The notes beneath the pieces are model-generated. The model was not told the origin of the DNA, did not search any database, and saw only the letters and a list, made by a program, of their open reading frames with translations. DNA of 64,000 nucleotides, taken from a virus. Below, in pieces: positions 54,209-61,777 of this stretch (position 1 is the stretch's first letter; each line of letters opens with the position of its first letter). Location of the stretch: positions 38,193 to 102,192 of IMG/VR virus record IMGVR_UViG_3300032073_000011, one strand, 5' to 3'. The position numbers were made by a program, and so were the translations under genes.

Positions 54209-54221
54209 ATAATATAAATAC
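54209..54221 (-). promoter_or_regulatory. Late-type motif before the HAD-like gene
   Basis: The coding strand reads GTATTTATATTAT and abuts the ATG at 54208. The closeness argues that it acts with a very short leader, or that the match is coincidental. Confidence 0.45.
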
Positions 54222-54228
54222 AATTTAA

Positions 54229-54260
54229 TTTGGTTTAATCGACTTTTTTTATTATCTTTG
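54229..54260 (+). promoter_or_regulatory. Bacteroidota-type promoter before the lipoprotein gene
   Basis: TTTG (54229-54232), then exactly 20 bases, then TATCTTTG (54253-54260), a perfect TAnnTTTG box. The ATG at 54265 follows after only 4 bases, so the mRNA would be nearly leaderless. The same geometry is seen before the helicase at 61778. Confidence 0.7.
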
Positions 54261-54264
54261 TAGT

Positions 54265-54843
54265 ATGAAAAATCTACTAAAAATATTATCTTTATTTCTA
54301 TTGTTAAGTTCTTGTGTTAAAGAACCAATATATCCACCATGCACAACCACATACCCAACTACACAAAATAACGGGGAGTATGTAGAAACAAATTTCCTAG
54401 AAGGGTGTTGGGTTTTAAGAAGTGGTACAATGTATGTACAGAATTTGGATACGGAAGAGAACACTGAGATATTTTTATTTGGTGGTGGATTGAGTAGTAG
54501 TTTACGATATGACGGAATATCAGTATTTTCTTTTGAAAGTATAACTAGACATCAAACAACTTGGTGTTTTGATTTTCCTGAAAATATACCGGGTAATGGT
54601 AGTTTTACTATAGACGGGGACACAATATACCCGTATGGTTTAAATATTACAACCAATAATATTACAGTAACTGAGGACGTTTCTGGTAATTACCAACTAC
54701 TGGGTGGTTCATCAAGACCAATTCACTATGAAGTAGTAAGTGTAGAGAATAAAGTCATTAATGTTTACGTACAAGAGACTTATGAGAATATTTATGGATA
54801 TAACTACTACTATTTTTCAAAACTAAGATTTAAAAAACTGTAA
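54265..54843 (+). CDS. Putative lipoprotein, likely host-envelope modifying (192 aa)
   Basis: Starts MKNLLKILSLFLLLSSCVKE: a short positive region, a hydrophobic core and lipobox L14-S15-S16-C17, so it is a likely lipoprotein. The rest is beta-rich (CWVLRSGTMYVQNLDTEENT, HYEVVSVENKVINVYV), with a lipocalin-like look reminiscent of Bacteroidota surface lipoproteins, although that is a guess. It is on the opposite strand to the structural genes, driven by its own host-type promoter, in a two-gene cassette with the small membrane protein. Such morons commonly alter the host surface or exclude superinfecting phages; here that is inference. Confidence 0.65.
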   Translation: MKNLLKILSLFLLLSSCVKEPIYPPCTTTYPTTQNNGEYVETNFLEGCWVLRSGTMYVQNLDTEENTEIFLFGGGLSSSLRYDGISVFSFESITRHQTTWCFDFPENIPGNGSFTIDGDTIYPYGLNITTNNITVTEDVSGNYQLLGGSSRPIHYEVVSVENKVINVYVQETYENIYGYNYYYFSKLRFKKL

Positions 54844-54901
54844 CTTATAGTTAAAAAAATCGTATATATTAATAGAAGTTTAACCCTTTAAAATAAAAAT
54901 T

Positions 54902-55138
54902 ATGTTAGAATATATTATACCTTATCTAATTGTATCACAAATACTAATGTTTGTATTTTTGTTAATTAACGAAAAAGACATTTATAGTGGTTATCTATCG
55001 TTTGAGTCTAAACGAGGAGATAGACCAACTACCAAATGGTATGTGTTCTACATTATCACACACATACTTAAAGCCCCTATATTGGCTCCGATGATATTAA
55101 TTTTAATAATATTAAATGGTGGTAAGTTAGTTGAATAA
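54902..55138 (+). CDS. Small membrane protein, two predicted TM helices (78 aa)
   Basis: Residues about 3-21 (EYIIPYLIVSQILMFVFLL) and 48-71 (VFYIITHILKAPILAPMILI onward) are hydrophobic helices with a polar middle (KDIYSGYLSFESKRGDRPTT). The topology is compatible with a holin or an envelope effector, but no family was recognised. It lies 58 bases after the lipoprotein, same strand, probably on the same transcript; no clear promoter of its own was seen. The stop codon falls at the start of the bidirectional terminator (55137-55163). Confidence 0.55.
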   Translation: MLEYIIPYLIVSQILMFVFLLINEKDIYSGYLSFESKRGDRPTTKWYVFYIITHILKAPILAPMILILIILNGGKLVE

Positions 55139-55163
55139 AAAAAGGTCCTTTTGGACCTTTTTT
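55137..55163. terminator. Bidirectional terminator between convergent genes
   Basis: Stem (A-run)-GGTCC / GGACC-(T-run) with a TTTT loop and long flanking A/T-tracts, between the plus-strand membrane-protein gene and the minus-strand 132-residue gene. It serves both strands. It begins within the stop codon of the plus-strand gene. Confidence 0.85.
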
Positions 55164-55168
55164 ATTTA

Positions 55169-55567
55169 TTATCTTCTTCTAGACCTTTTTACTTTTCTAG
55201 ATTCTGCCATTCTTTTTCTTGGTTTTCTTGATTCACGAAAATCTGTATCTTTTTCATCACGGTCCTCATGGTCTTCATCATAACCCATATCTTTTTTAAG
55301 GTAACCTAAGTGGTCTTCTATAGCTTTAACATGGTCTTCCATAGACATTTCTTCTTTTCTATCCGAACCTTCATCCTCACCATAGTTATATGTTTCTTCA
55401 CCTTCACTATCTTCTTCTAGATTTTCAGTTTCAAACATTTCTTTATATTTCGCTGTTGGTGTGTTCATTATTCCGAAATTTTGTCCGTTTCCAGCTCCGA
55501 GGTTTTCTTTAACTAATTTTTCTATTAAGTTAACCAATTCCACCTCTTTTAATTTAATCTTTTTCAT
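55169..55567 (-). CDS. Small charged protein with recurrent N-terminal helix (132 aa)
   Basis: Opens KIKLKEVELVNLIEKLVKEN, an instance of the recurrent [IV]-x-[IL]-x4-L-x-[RN]-[IL]-x3-[VIL]..E motif. The middle is strongly acidic (EEDSEGEETYNYGEDEGSDR) and the end strongly basic (RKPRKRMAESRKVKRSRRR). Such disordered, charged proteins are typical of internal head or core proteins of T4-like phages. A basic tail could contact DNA. It lies 4 bases after the 251-residue acidic protein in one unit that ends at the terminator 55137-55163. Function is inference. Confidence 0.6.
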   Translation of the reverse strand: MKKIKLKEVELVNLIEKLVKENLGAGNGQNFGIMNTPTAKYKEMFETENLEEDSEGEETYNYGEDEGSDRKEEMSMEDHVKAIEDHLGYLKKDMGYDEDHEDRDEKDTDFRESRKPRKRMAESRKVKRSRRR

Positions 55568-55571
55568 ATTT

Positions 55572-56327
55572 TTAGATTTTTGATATAGGGTTTATTATTT
55601 GTTTCATCTTTTTTATATCCTCTTGGATTAGTTTTTCTTTTTCTTCTTTTGATTCTTTCATTGATTTTTTAATAGCTTTATCTTTAGCCATTAAATAGTC
55701 GTCAGAGTCTATGTCACCATCACCATCATGGTCTTTTTTCTTACCTTCATCCATTTCGTGGTGTCCTTCTTCCATGTCATCCATTTCGTATACATCACCA
55801 TCTTGACCATCATAACCTTCATCTAAGTCGGGATAAGGAAGTGGGTCTTTTAATGAATCAGGGTCCGCCATCGCTCTTTGGTCTCTTCCAGAAGCAATTG
55901 CATCGGCTGTAATAGTCATAAAATTACCTAATTTAGTAATAGAGTTAGCCAACTTTTTTCTAGTATCACTATCTTTAATCATGTCATAAGCTTTTTTAAC
56001 ACCATTAATGATATTTTCAATACCATTAGCAGCAGCTACACCACGATTATACCCACCAGTATCAAATCCCTCACCTAATAAATCATGAGAGTAGTCCTCA
56101 ACATTTAAATCTAGACCTTCCTTTTTAATAGATTCTCTAATTAGCTGGTGACACTCTTTAATAATTGTGTTAATAGAATTTTCTTTTGTTTCTTCTAACC
56201 TCATTAATAACCTATCTAATTGTTCTTCACTTAAAATAACATCTTGCCTTTTACCCTCAGTAAAAACTTTTTTGTTAGTTTTAGGTTGTTTTAGACTCTC
56301 GTTTAATGTTTTTTTACTAAATTTCAT
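55572..56327 (-). CDS. Acidic protein with EF-hand-like loop (251 aa)
   Basis: Residues 30-47 (VILSEEQLDRLLMRLEETKE) carry the recurrent helical motif. A later DHDGDGDIDSDDYL (near residue 205) is a DxDGDGxIDxxD calcium-binding loop, the EF-hand/dockerin type, followed by a basic, Lys-rich helix (MKESKEEKEKLIQEDIKKMK). The middle has helices with a Gly/Ala stretch (GYNRGVAAANGIENIINGVK). A scaffolding or internal head protein is plausible. It follows the sheath gene with a late-type motif before its ATG. The EF-hand call rests on one loop only. Confidence 0.6.
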   Translation of the reverse strand: MKFSKKTLNESLKQPKTNKKVFTEGKRQDVILSEEQLDRLLMRLEETKENSINTIIKECHQLIRESIKKEGLDLNVEDYSHDLLGEGFDTGGYNRGVAAANGIENIINGVKKAYDMIKDSDTRKKLANSITKLGNFMTITADAIASGRDQRAMADPDSLKDPLPYPDLDEGYDGQDGDVYEMDDMEEGHHEMDEGKKKDHDGDGDIDSDDYLMAKDKAIKKSMKESKEEKEKLIQEDIKKMKQIINPISKI

Positions 56328-56332
56328 ATCTC

Positions 56333-56349
56333 TGTTTTGTTATAAATAT
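56333..56349 (-). promoter_or_regulatory. Late-type motif before the EF-hand-like protein gene
   Basis: The coding strand reads ATATTTATAACAAAACA, 5 bases before the ATG at 56327, and overlaps the end of the sheath gene. It shares the AAAACAG ending with the tape-measure motif. Confidence 0.55.
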
Positions 56350-59300
56350 TATATATCTTCAAAAGATGCCCCTGTAGGAGTTATTAAGAACTCAACAAAG
56401 ATATATTCTAAAGCTCTGGTAGGTTTAATGTAAATCTTACCATTCATTTCATTTCTATCTATTTCTTCAGGGTCATTAGAAAGTACCACTCTAAAGTCTG
56501 TCAAACCTCTATCTCTTCTTATAGAGTCTAGAATTGGGTTAACTAAGTCTAAGAATTGTTGTCTTACAATATCGTCATTTTGTTCGAATATTAATCTTAC
56601 CGAAACAGCCGAAATTAATTTTCTAGTTTGTAGTAACAATCTTCTAACATTAATTCTATCTAAAGCAGATTCTCTAATCTGTAAAGTTTTATTACCCCAG
56701 ATAATTGGACCTACATCACTGAATGTCGCGATAGGGTTAAGTCTACCTACATATAATGTATCTCTTTCATCTAAAGTCAGTTTCTTTCTCGCTTTAACAG
56801 CGTCCACTAAACCTCTCGTATATCCTGCCGAAGCGAACCATGGGAATGAAATATTATCAGTTAATGCTATATTTCTCATTACCTCTGCTGTTGGTGGGAT
56901 GTAAATTTGTTTATTATTAGCGGTATCTCTTACCTGTATCCAAGGATAATAGGTAGCTGTATAGTTAGAATCAATTAATGAATCTTCTAAATTGTCTACA
57001 GCTTCTTCTGGTGAAACTTGGTTTGTTTTATCTGTTGTGTCTGCTACAAACATATTATAGTCTGGTGTTGTTACCACATATAAAGAGTCAGCTCTTTGTG
57101 TTTCTACCATATCTATAGCTTCATTTACTAAACCTAAGTTATCTACATAATCTAAACCTGGTGTTGTAAACACATTAATATCTACTGATTCTGGGTTATT
57201 GAATGTTTCTATACCTCTTAAGAATGCAAAATAGTCAGTGTTTGCTTCGATGGTACTTAACTTCTTAAATGTACCTAATCCTGTACCTAGTGGGAAATCA
57301 CTACTTGTACAAGCTCCCGCTAAGAAACCACTTAATCCCATTCTATAGTCATCACTATTAGACCTAGTTTTTCTGTAAATGTCCCAACCGTCGAAACCAC
57401 CATGAGGTGCAACTGTAAACTTACGACTTCTAAGTTTTTTATATGTTTCGGTAGATAGTGTAGGTTCGTGGTTAAATTGTCCTGCTCCACAATCAAATAC
57501 TTGTTTATTGTTTAAGGTAGTACCTGTCCAATCTGTATACGCTCCAGTACCTCCTATAACCACAGTAGCTCCAGAATCCATGTGGAATCCTTTAGTTATT
57601 ACATTCCACTCACCACCATCTGCTGGTGTACATAATGTGGACGGTACTTGTTTTCCTTTATAGTTGAAGAAGTCTGGGTCATAAGCTGCACCTGTACTAT
57701 TAGATACACCTAGATAAACTTTACTAACTTTATCACCACCACTAACAGTTTGGTTATTTACCGTACCACTACCGAAAGGTGGGTCAAAAACTGTTTCACC
57801 TGGTGTGTAATATTTTGTTTTATAAACTAATTTAGGGTTTGTAGGACATGTTCCATAACCTCTAAACCTATATCCCTCAAATCCTGCTGGTACTGAATTA
57901 GCAAATGTCCCATCTAATAAACCTTCACCTAAATATAACATAGTATACTTAGATTTTAATTCAAACTCACCTGTAGATGTACCTATTTTTCTACCAACAA
58001 ATGAAACTTTAGTAGGGTCTAAACTACATCTAGTATATTTTTCTAAGACGTTTGGATTTGCATCAGTATCATAGAAATCTCTTACCAAGATATCAAATTC
58101 ACCTCTCTCAAATGACATATTAATTAATGAAATTTTAATTTCTCTGTTTGCTGTTGTACCATCAGATATAGAAATAAATTTAAATAATCTATATACGTCA
58201 GTACCTTGTAATTCTGAAACAATCCATGGTGTTTCAGGTGTTGTCCATTGATGCATGTACCAAGCTATAGTATTTGTGTTTGTTGTATTTCTTGCGGAAG
58301 GTAAGTACTGTAAACAACACTGTAACCCTCTTACTTTTCCTTTTTTCCAAGCATCTGTTAACAAAGCTGGATAAGTTTCTTCTACAAATAAAGGAACCTC
58401 CTCTTTCTTTTTATCAAAAGGACTTCTACCAAATACTCTAGAAACGTAGTCTTGTGAAGTATTACTCATAGAAGTTTTAAATGTGTAAGCTGTACCATTA
58501 ACAGTTCCAGCACTTATACCAAACGAAGCGAATGGATTTTCCATAACTTTATAATAATCTCCAGTACACTGCATATTAACAGTATTCGCACTAATAGAAT
58601 AAACCGGTCCACCCGAAGCCTTATCACTTAATCCTCTAGACCTTAAAGTTAATACTACCATACCATCATATTCAGTCTCAGCTGATAAATTTGTATAAGT
58701 AACGTAGTCCATTACTACATTACCAGAATAAACTACTGTACCAGCACTTGTTGTTCCTGTTGCTGCCGAATAATAACCAGCATATCCTACAGGAGTTCCA
58801 GCTGCAGAGAAAGATATATCTGATGGATTACCACTAATATATAGTTGGTACGAAACCCCACTATACGTAGAACCTGTACAACATGTTGTACTATTGTCGT
58901 TATCAAATAAAGCGTAATACCAAGAATCGTTTTTATATGAAGTCCAGTCAGTACACTCACTTCCTAATATATTAGTTACTGTTAAAGCTGAAGTTGCAGC
59001 TGTTAATGTATCTACTGTATCAGCAGTAGCAGCATTAGTTGTTGCACTAGGTATACAACCATATTGGTAGACTGTTGGACAAGGCCAAGCAGTCGCTGCT
59101 GAAGCTGGGGTTTGTGAACCACCAGTATAACATAAAGTATTAGATGATGTTTTAAGACTTAGAGTCGCAGAAAAGAAATCAAGGAATGATTGTTTTAACG
59201 TTGGTAGTGTAGTTCCGTTCGTTAATGTTACTACTTCACCCAAATCAGTGTCTGTGTCGGATTTTCTAAAGTGATTTAATACCACACCTGGAATTTGTGT

Positions 59301-59798
59301 AAAGAAGTCAGCATTTAAGGCATCATTTATACTTGCACTTTCACCCACAGTAGTATTAGTACCAGTTAGTGGGATGAAGAAAGGCATTATTGTTTGGGTA
59401 ATAGCAGATACAACGCTACTACCAGAATCAGCCCTAAAACTCTTAGGGTCTAATTCCCCCAAAGTTAATACACTAAATGATGGTCCCGCATCATAACCAC
59501 TAAGACCTAATACTCTAGTCACAAATAATTGATTTGATTGACTTAAGTAAGACTTAGCTATATATCCTAACTCATATTTAGGAATCTGTGAATCCACGTA
59601 TGTTGTTGGTGATGTACCACCAAATCTTGTTGTGAAGTCATCATATGATTGTATAAAAATAGGTTCAAAAGCTGGTCCCTTTAGAGTTTCACCAACCACA
59701 CCTAATGTTGTAACACCTACACTTTGTGCTACAAATGTTAAATCTTTCTCAGAAGTATATACCCCTGGAGAAACAAATACCTTATTACCGTCTGCCAT
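56349..59798 (-). CDS. Tail sheath protein, T4 gp18-like, oversized (1149 aa)
   Basis: Forms the contractile sheath. The N-terminus VFVSPGVYTSEKDLTFVAQS followed by VGVTTLGVVGETLKGPAFEP, and the C-terminal region RGLVDAVKARKKLTLDERDT, VNVRR-like LLLQTRKLISAVSVRLIFEQ and EYIFVEFLITPTGASFEDI, are the conserved sheath core. T4 gp18 is 659 residues, so nearly 500 extra residues lie in the middle, in Ser/Thr/Gly-rich beta-like sequence (about 120-420) and further variable loops. These probably decorate the sheath exterior. Its own late-type motif (59828-59842) lies about 29 bases upstream, with a long A-rich leader. Confidence 0.9.
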   Translation of the reverse strand: MADGNKVFVSPGVYTSEKDLTFVAQSVGVTTLGVVGETLKGPAFEPIFIQSYDDFTTRFGGTSPTTYVDSQIPKYELGYIAKSYLSQSNQLFVTRVLGLSGYDAGPSFSVLTLGELDPKSFRADSGSSVVSAITQTIMPFFIPLTGTNTTVGESASINDALNADFFTQIPGVVLNHFRKSDTDTDLGEVVTLTNGTTLPTLKQSFLDFFSATLSLKTSSNTLCYTGGSQTPASAATAWPCPTVYQYGCIPSATTNAATADTVDTLTAATSALTVTNILGSECTDWTSYKNDSWYYALFDNDNSTTCCTGSTYSGVSYQLYISGNPSDISFSAAGTPVGYAGYYSAATGTTSAGTVVYSGNVVMDYVTYTNLSAETEYDGMVVLTLRSRGLSDKASGGPVYSISANTVNMQCTGDYYKVMENPFASFGISAGTVNGTAYTFKTSMSNTSQDYVSRVFGRSPFDKKKEEVPLFVEETYPALLTDAWKKGKVRGLQCCLQYLPSARNTTNTNTIAWYMHQWTTPETPWIVSELQGTDVYRLFKFISISDGTTANREIKISLINMSFERGEFDILVRDFYDTDANPNVLEKYTRCSLDPTKVSFVGRKIGTSTGEFELKSKYTMLYLGEGLLDGTFANSVPAGFEGYRFRGYGTCPTNPKLVYKTKYYTPGETVFDPPFGSGTVNNQTVSGGDKVSKVYLGVSNSTGAAYDPDFFNYKGKQVPSTLCTPADGGEWNVITKGFHMDSGATVVIGGTGAYTDWTGTTLNNKQVFDCGAGQFNHEPTLSTETYKKLRSRKFTVAPHGGFDGWDIYRKTRSNSDDYRMGLSGFLAGACTSSDFPLGTGLGTFKKLSTIEANTDYFAFLRGIETFNNPESVDINVFTTPGLDYVDNLGLVNEAIDMVETQRADSLYVVTTPDYNMFVADTTDKTNQVSPEEAVDNLEDSLIDSNYTATYYPWIQVRDTANNKQIYIPPTAEVMRNIALTDNISFPWFASAGYTRGLVDAVKARKKLTLDERDTLYVGRLNPIATFSDVGPIIWGNKTLQIRESALDRINVRRLLLQTRKLISAVSVRLIFEQNDDIVRQQFLDLVNPILDSIRRDRGLTDFRVVLSNDPEEIDRNEMNGKIYIKPTRALEYIFVEFLITPTGASFEDI

Positions 59799-59827
59799 GT
59801 TTTATAATTTTTAAAATATTTTATTTT

Positions 59828-59842
59828 CTTTATTATAAATAC
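59828..59842 (-). promoter_or_regulatory. Late-type motif before the sheath gene
   Basis: The coding strand reads GTATTTATAATAAAG, 29 bases before the ATG at 59798. This is close to the consensus. Confidence 0.6.
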
Positions 59843-59880
59843 AAGGGGTATTATCAAAAGTTACGTAGTAAATTAGTATA

Positions 59881-59921
59881 TTTGGTGGTTAGTAGGTAAA
59901 TTTTCATACTTTTTTCATACT
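59881..59921 (+). promoter_or_regulatory. Candidate promoter and operator of the RHH gene
   Basis: Two direct copies of TTTTCATACT (59901-59910 and 59912-59921), 11 bases apart, lie in the promoter area of the small RHH gene. They overlap a possible -7 box TACTTTTT (59907-59914) that follows a TTTG box (59881-59884) at a longer spacing of 22 bases. One-turn spacing of tandem repeats fits RHH-protein operators. Autoregulation is inferred. Confidence 0.5.
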
Positions 59922-59953
59922 ATATAGTAGTTATAGCAAAAATATCCTCTATA

Positions 59954-60121
59954 ATGGCCAATAAAGACAAAAAACCAAAAATAAAAAATTTAAAGATAAG
60001 TGAAGAGGTTCATTTTACCCTAAAAGAGTACTGTAAGAAAAACGGACTTAAGATGTTTGCTTTTGTTGAACAACTGATAAGGATAAATTGTAAATCTAAA
60101 AGAGATATTTACGGAGAATAA
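59954..60121 (+). CDS. Ribbon-helix-helix-like small DNA-binding regulator (55 aa)
   Basis: Starts ATG at 59954 and ends at a TAA at 60119-60121. It reads MANKDKKPKIKN, then LKISEEVHFTLKEYCKKNGL and KMFAFVEQLIRINC. This is the RHH pattern: a strand (LKIS), helix A (EEVHFTLKEYCKKNG) and helix B (KMFAFVEQLIRI), as in Arc/MetJ/CopG proteins and the small RHH proteins of phages. Helix-turn residues K-x-F-x-x-F-V-E-x-L-I are well placed. It lies on the plus strand between the sheath and neck genes, flanked by the tandem repeat at 59901-59921. A role as repressor or promoter-switching factor is inferred from fold and position. Confidence 0.7.
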   Translation: MANKDKKPKIKNLKISEEVHFTLKEYCKKNGLKMFAFVEQLIRINCKSKRDIYGE

Positions 60122-61198
60122 TTAGTATATTAACTTCTCTTGTAGTGTTAAGGTAGCGGGTGCAGCACTATTATCCTTATCAACCCAAATTGTCAACTTA
60201 TCACCAGGATTTATCATTAACACCTCATTAATGTTATGTTGTACATCATTTATATAAAATTCGTAAGCAATAACATTCTTAATTCTTAAAGCTGAAATAT
60301 TAACTTTATAGTCGTAGTTAAGTACTAACTCATCATTACCAGCGTCAAAAGTTAACTTAGTATTTATTTTATCTGGATTTTTTGGAGTTCCTTTTGGTTC
60401 CTTTTGTCTTTCTTTTTCATCAAAACCAAACATAACTAAACTCCTACTAATTGCCGGTTTAACTTCAAATTCTTCTTCATCTAATAAAAATCCTTGTAAT
60501 TGAAATTGATAATTTTGTTGGTAGTATCTTCTTTCTTCTGTGTCTATCTTACTTTCGTCACCTATAGAATTCATCACTATAGGAATATAATGCCCTTTTA
60601 CAAATGTGTAAGCCTGTCTAGATGTAAACTTTTGTAGTACAACCCTATTAAAATTATTTAACTCTCTCATTCTATTACAAATAATTTTAACATCATAAGT
60701 TATGTCAACAGGAACTGGTTGAGGTATAGTATATATGTCGTATCCTTTTCTATTTCCATCCCATGTTGGGACTTTTGCATAATGAAATTGTTTTCTATCT
60801 GGTATTGTATACTGTAAAGCGGGATTAGTACCATACTGTACTTCTGGATTTCTAACAACCACAATAAAAGGTAGTTCTACGTTTTTGTCTTTTGTTGAGA
60901 ATTTCCATGTTTGTGCTAACTCCCCCCATCTTTGTAACGTAAGAATTCTATCTATAACATTAATCTTTTTACCATTACTTACAGTTTTTAATTGTTCTTC
61001 TACAAAATCTAACATACCCCTATCCATATCCGCATGTAGTACTGACTTTGGTAGATAGGTCCCATCTTCAGTTATTAAATTTGCAAGTTCTTTTCTTCTA
61101 TTAGGTGTGGTTATACCATTGTACCCAGTAGGGTAGTGTCCCTGGATTGGTCCCGGAGATATATTCAAACTCTTTTTTACTTTTTTTGGTAATGCCAT
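60122..61198 (-). CDS. Probable tail-completion/neck protein (358 aa)
   Basis: No firm family. Mixed alpha/beta with PVPVDITYDVKIICNRMREL, then NNFNRVVLQKFTSRQAYTFV and KGHYIPIVMNSIGDES. This resembles the strand-helix-strand of tail terminator or sheath-terminator proteins (gp3/gp15-like pattern). An acidic run (LLDEEEFEVKPAI) precedes the C-terminal domain with LTFDAGNDELVLNYDYKVNI. It is 1 base after the preceding neck gene and lies immediately before the RHH gene. Placement between neck and sheath genes favours a terminator or neck role, but the sequence evidence is modest. Confidence 0.45.
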   Translation of the reverse strand: MALPKKVKKSLNISPGPIQGHYPTGYNGITTPNRRKELANLITEDGTYLPKSVLHADMDRGMLDFVEEQLKTVSNGKKINVIDRILTLQRWGELAQTWKFSTKDKNVELPFIVVVRNPEVQYGTNPALQYTIPDRKQFHYAKVPTWDGNRKGYDIYTIPQPVPVDITYDVKIICNRMRELNNFNRVVLQKFTSRQAYTFVKGHYIPIVMNSIGDESKIDTEERRYYQQNYQFQLQGFLLDEEEFEVKPAISRSLVMFGFDEKERQKEPKGTPKNPDKINTKLTFDAGNDELVLNYDYKVNISALRIKNVIAYEFYINDVQHNINEVLMINPGDKLTIWVDKDNSAAPATLTLQEKLIY

Positions 61199-61713
61199 TA
61201 TACTCCTTTAAATTCATTAGGACTTACGTAAGAACATGTAACAGTTCTATAAAAAGCCTTATACCCACCTATAGTGTGTTTATTATCAGATGTTACTCTA
61301 CCGTCATTTGTTACGCTATAATATCTCATTTTATTTTCCGTTTCAGCATAACCTATATAATCACCATAATTAATATCTATATTTAATTCGTTTAAATGTT
61401 TTATATAAACACCTAATGTCATATTTCCAGGTTCTAAATCTTTAACTAACCCACCCGCATAACTATCAAGTTTTGGTTCATCTATTTTAACATAAGCATT
61501 AAACTCTACCGGTGCTTTATATCTAATTTCTTCTGGACCAGATTCACCGTAAACATCGTCAACATCTGAAAGTCTCGCATCCACCCTAAATAAAACCAAA
61601 GTAAAATGCATATCACCGTGTAACCACTCCATACCTACGTTCTGTTCTAACTGAAAATCTTCAGAACTAAAAAATCTAGATATCCTTGTAATAGGTATTT
61701 TTTTATTTGCCAT
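61198..61713 (-). CDS. Probable neck/head-closure protein, gp14-like pattern (171 aa)
   Basis: Beta-rich protein with SDVDDVYGESGPEEIRYKAP followed by VEFNAYVKIDEPKLDSYAGG. A loop-strand of this kind (D-D-V-Y-G-E-x.. then P-V-E-F/Y strand) occurs in head-closure and neck proteins such as gp14. The remainder is INYGDYIGYAETENKMRYYS and FYRTVTCSYVSPNEF, small strands of a beta-barrel. T4 gp14 is 256 residues, so this is shorter. It is the first gene of the leftward block after the divergent helicase, with a late-type motif 11 bases upstream of its ATG. The next gene starts on its last base. Confidence 0.5.
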   Translation of the reverse strand: MANKKIPITRISRFFSSEDFQLEQNVGMEWLHGDMHFTLVLFRVDARLSDVDDVYGESGPEEIRYKAPVEFNAYVKIDEPKLDSYAGGLVKDLEPGNMTLGVYIKHLNELNIDINYGDYIGYAETENKMRYYSVTNDGRVTSDNKHTIGGYKAFYRTVTCSYVSPNEFKGV

Positions 61714-61724
61714 ATAGTGTTTCC

Positions 61725-61739
61725 TTTTATTATAAATAC
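61725..61739 (-). promoter_or_regulatory. Late-type motif before the neck gene
   Basis: The coding strand reads GTATTTATAATAAAA, one of the best matches, 11 bases before the ATG at 61713. An AGGA lies between, the only clear Shine-Dalgarno-like string among these leaders. Confidence 0.65.
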
Positions 61740-61741
61740 AA

Positions 61742-61773
61742 TTTGTCTTTCTTTTCTCTTTTTATTATATTTT
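61742..61773 (+). promoter_or_regulatory. Bacteroidota-type promoter before the SNF2 helicase
   Basis: TTTG (61742-61745), then exactly 20 bases, then TATATTTT (61766-61773), seven of eight positions of TAnnTTTG. The ATG follows after 4 bases. It is divergent from the late-type motif of the neck gene. Confidence 0.6.
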
Positions 61774-61777
61774 TAAT

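Noticed and set aside
54209-54223. TTG at 54223 as the start of the HAD-like protein
   Set aside because: It falls in the promoter-like motif and adds only five Tyr/Leu-rich residues. The ATG at 54208 is better placed.
54902-55138. Calling the 78-residue membrane protein a holin
   Set aside because: Topology fits but also fits many envelope effectors. No endolysin gene is adjacent, so the call is withheld.
61198-61713. Firm assignment as T4 gp13 or gp14
   Set aside because: Pattern suggests a head-closure protein but length and key strands do not settle between candidates, so it is left as probable neck protein.
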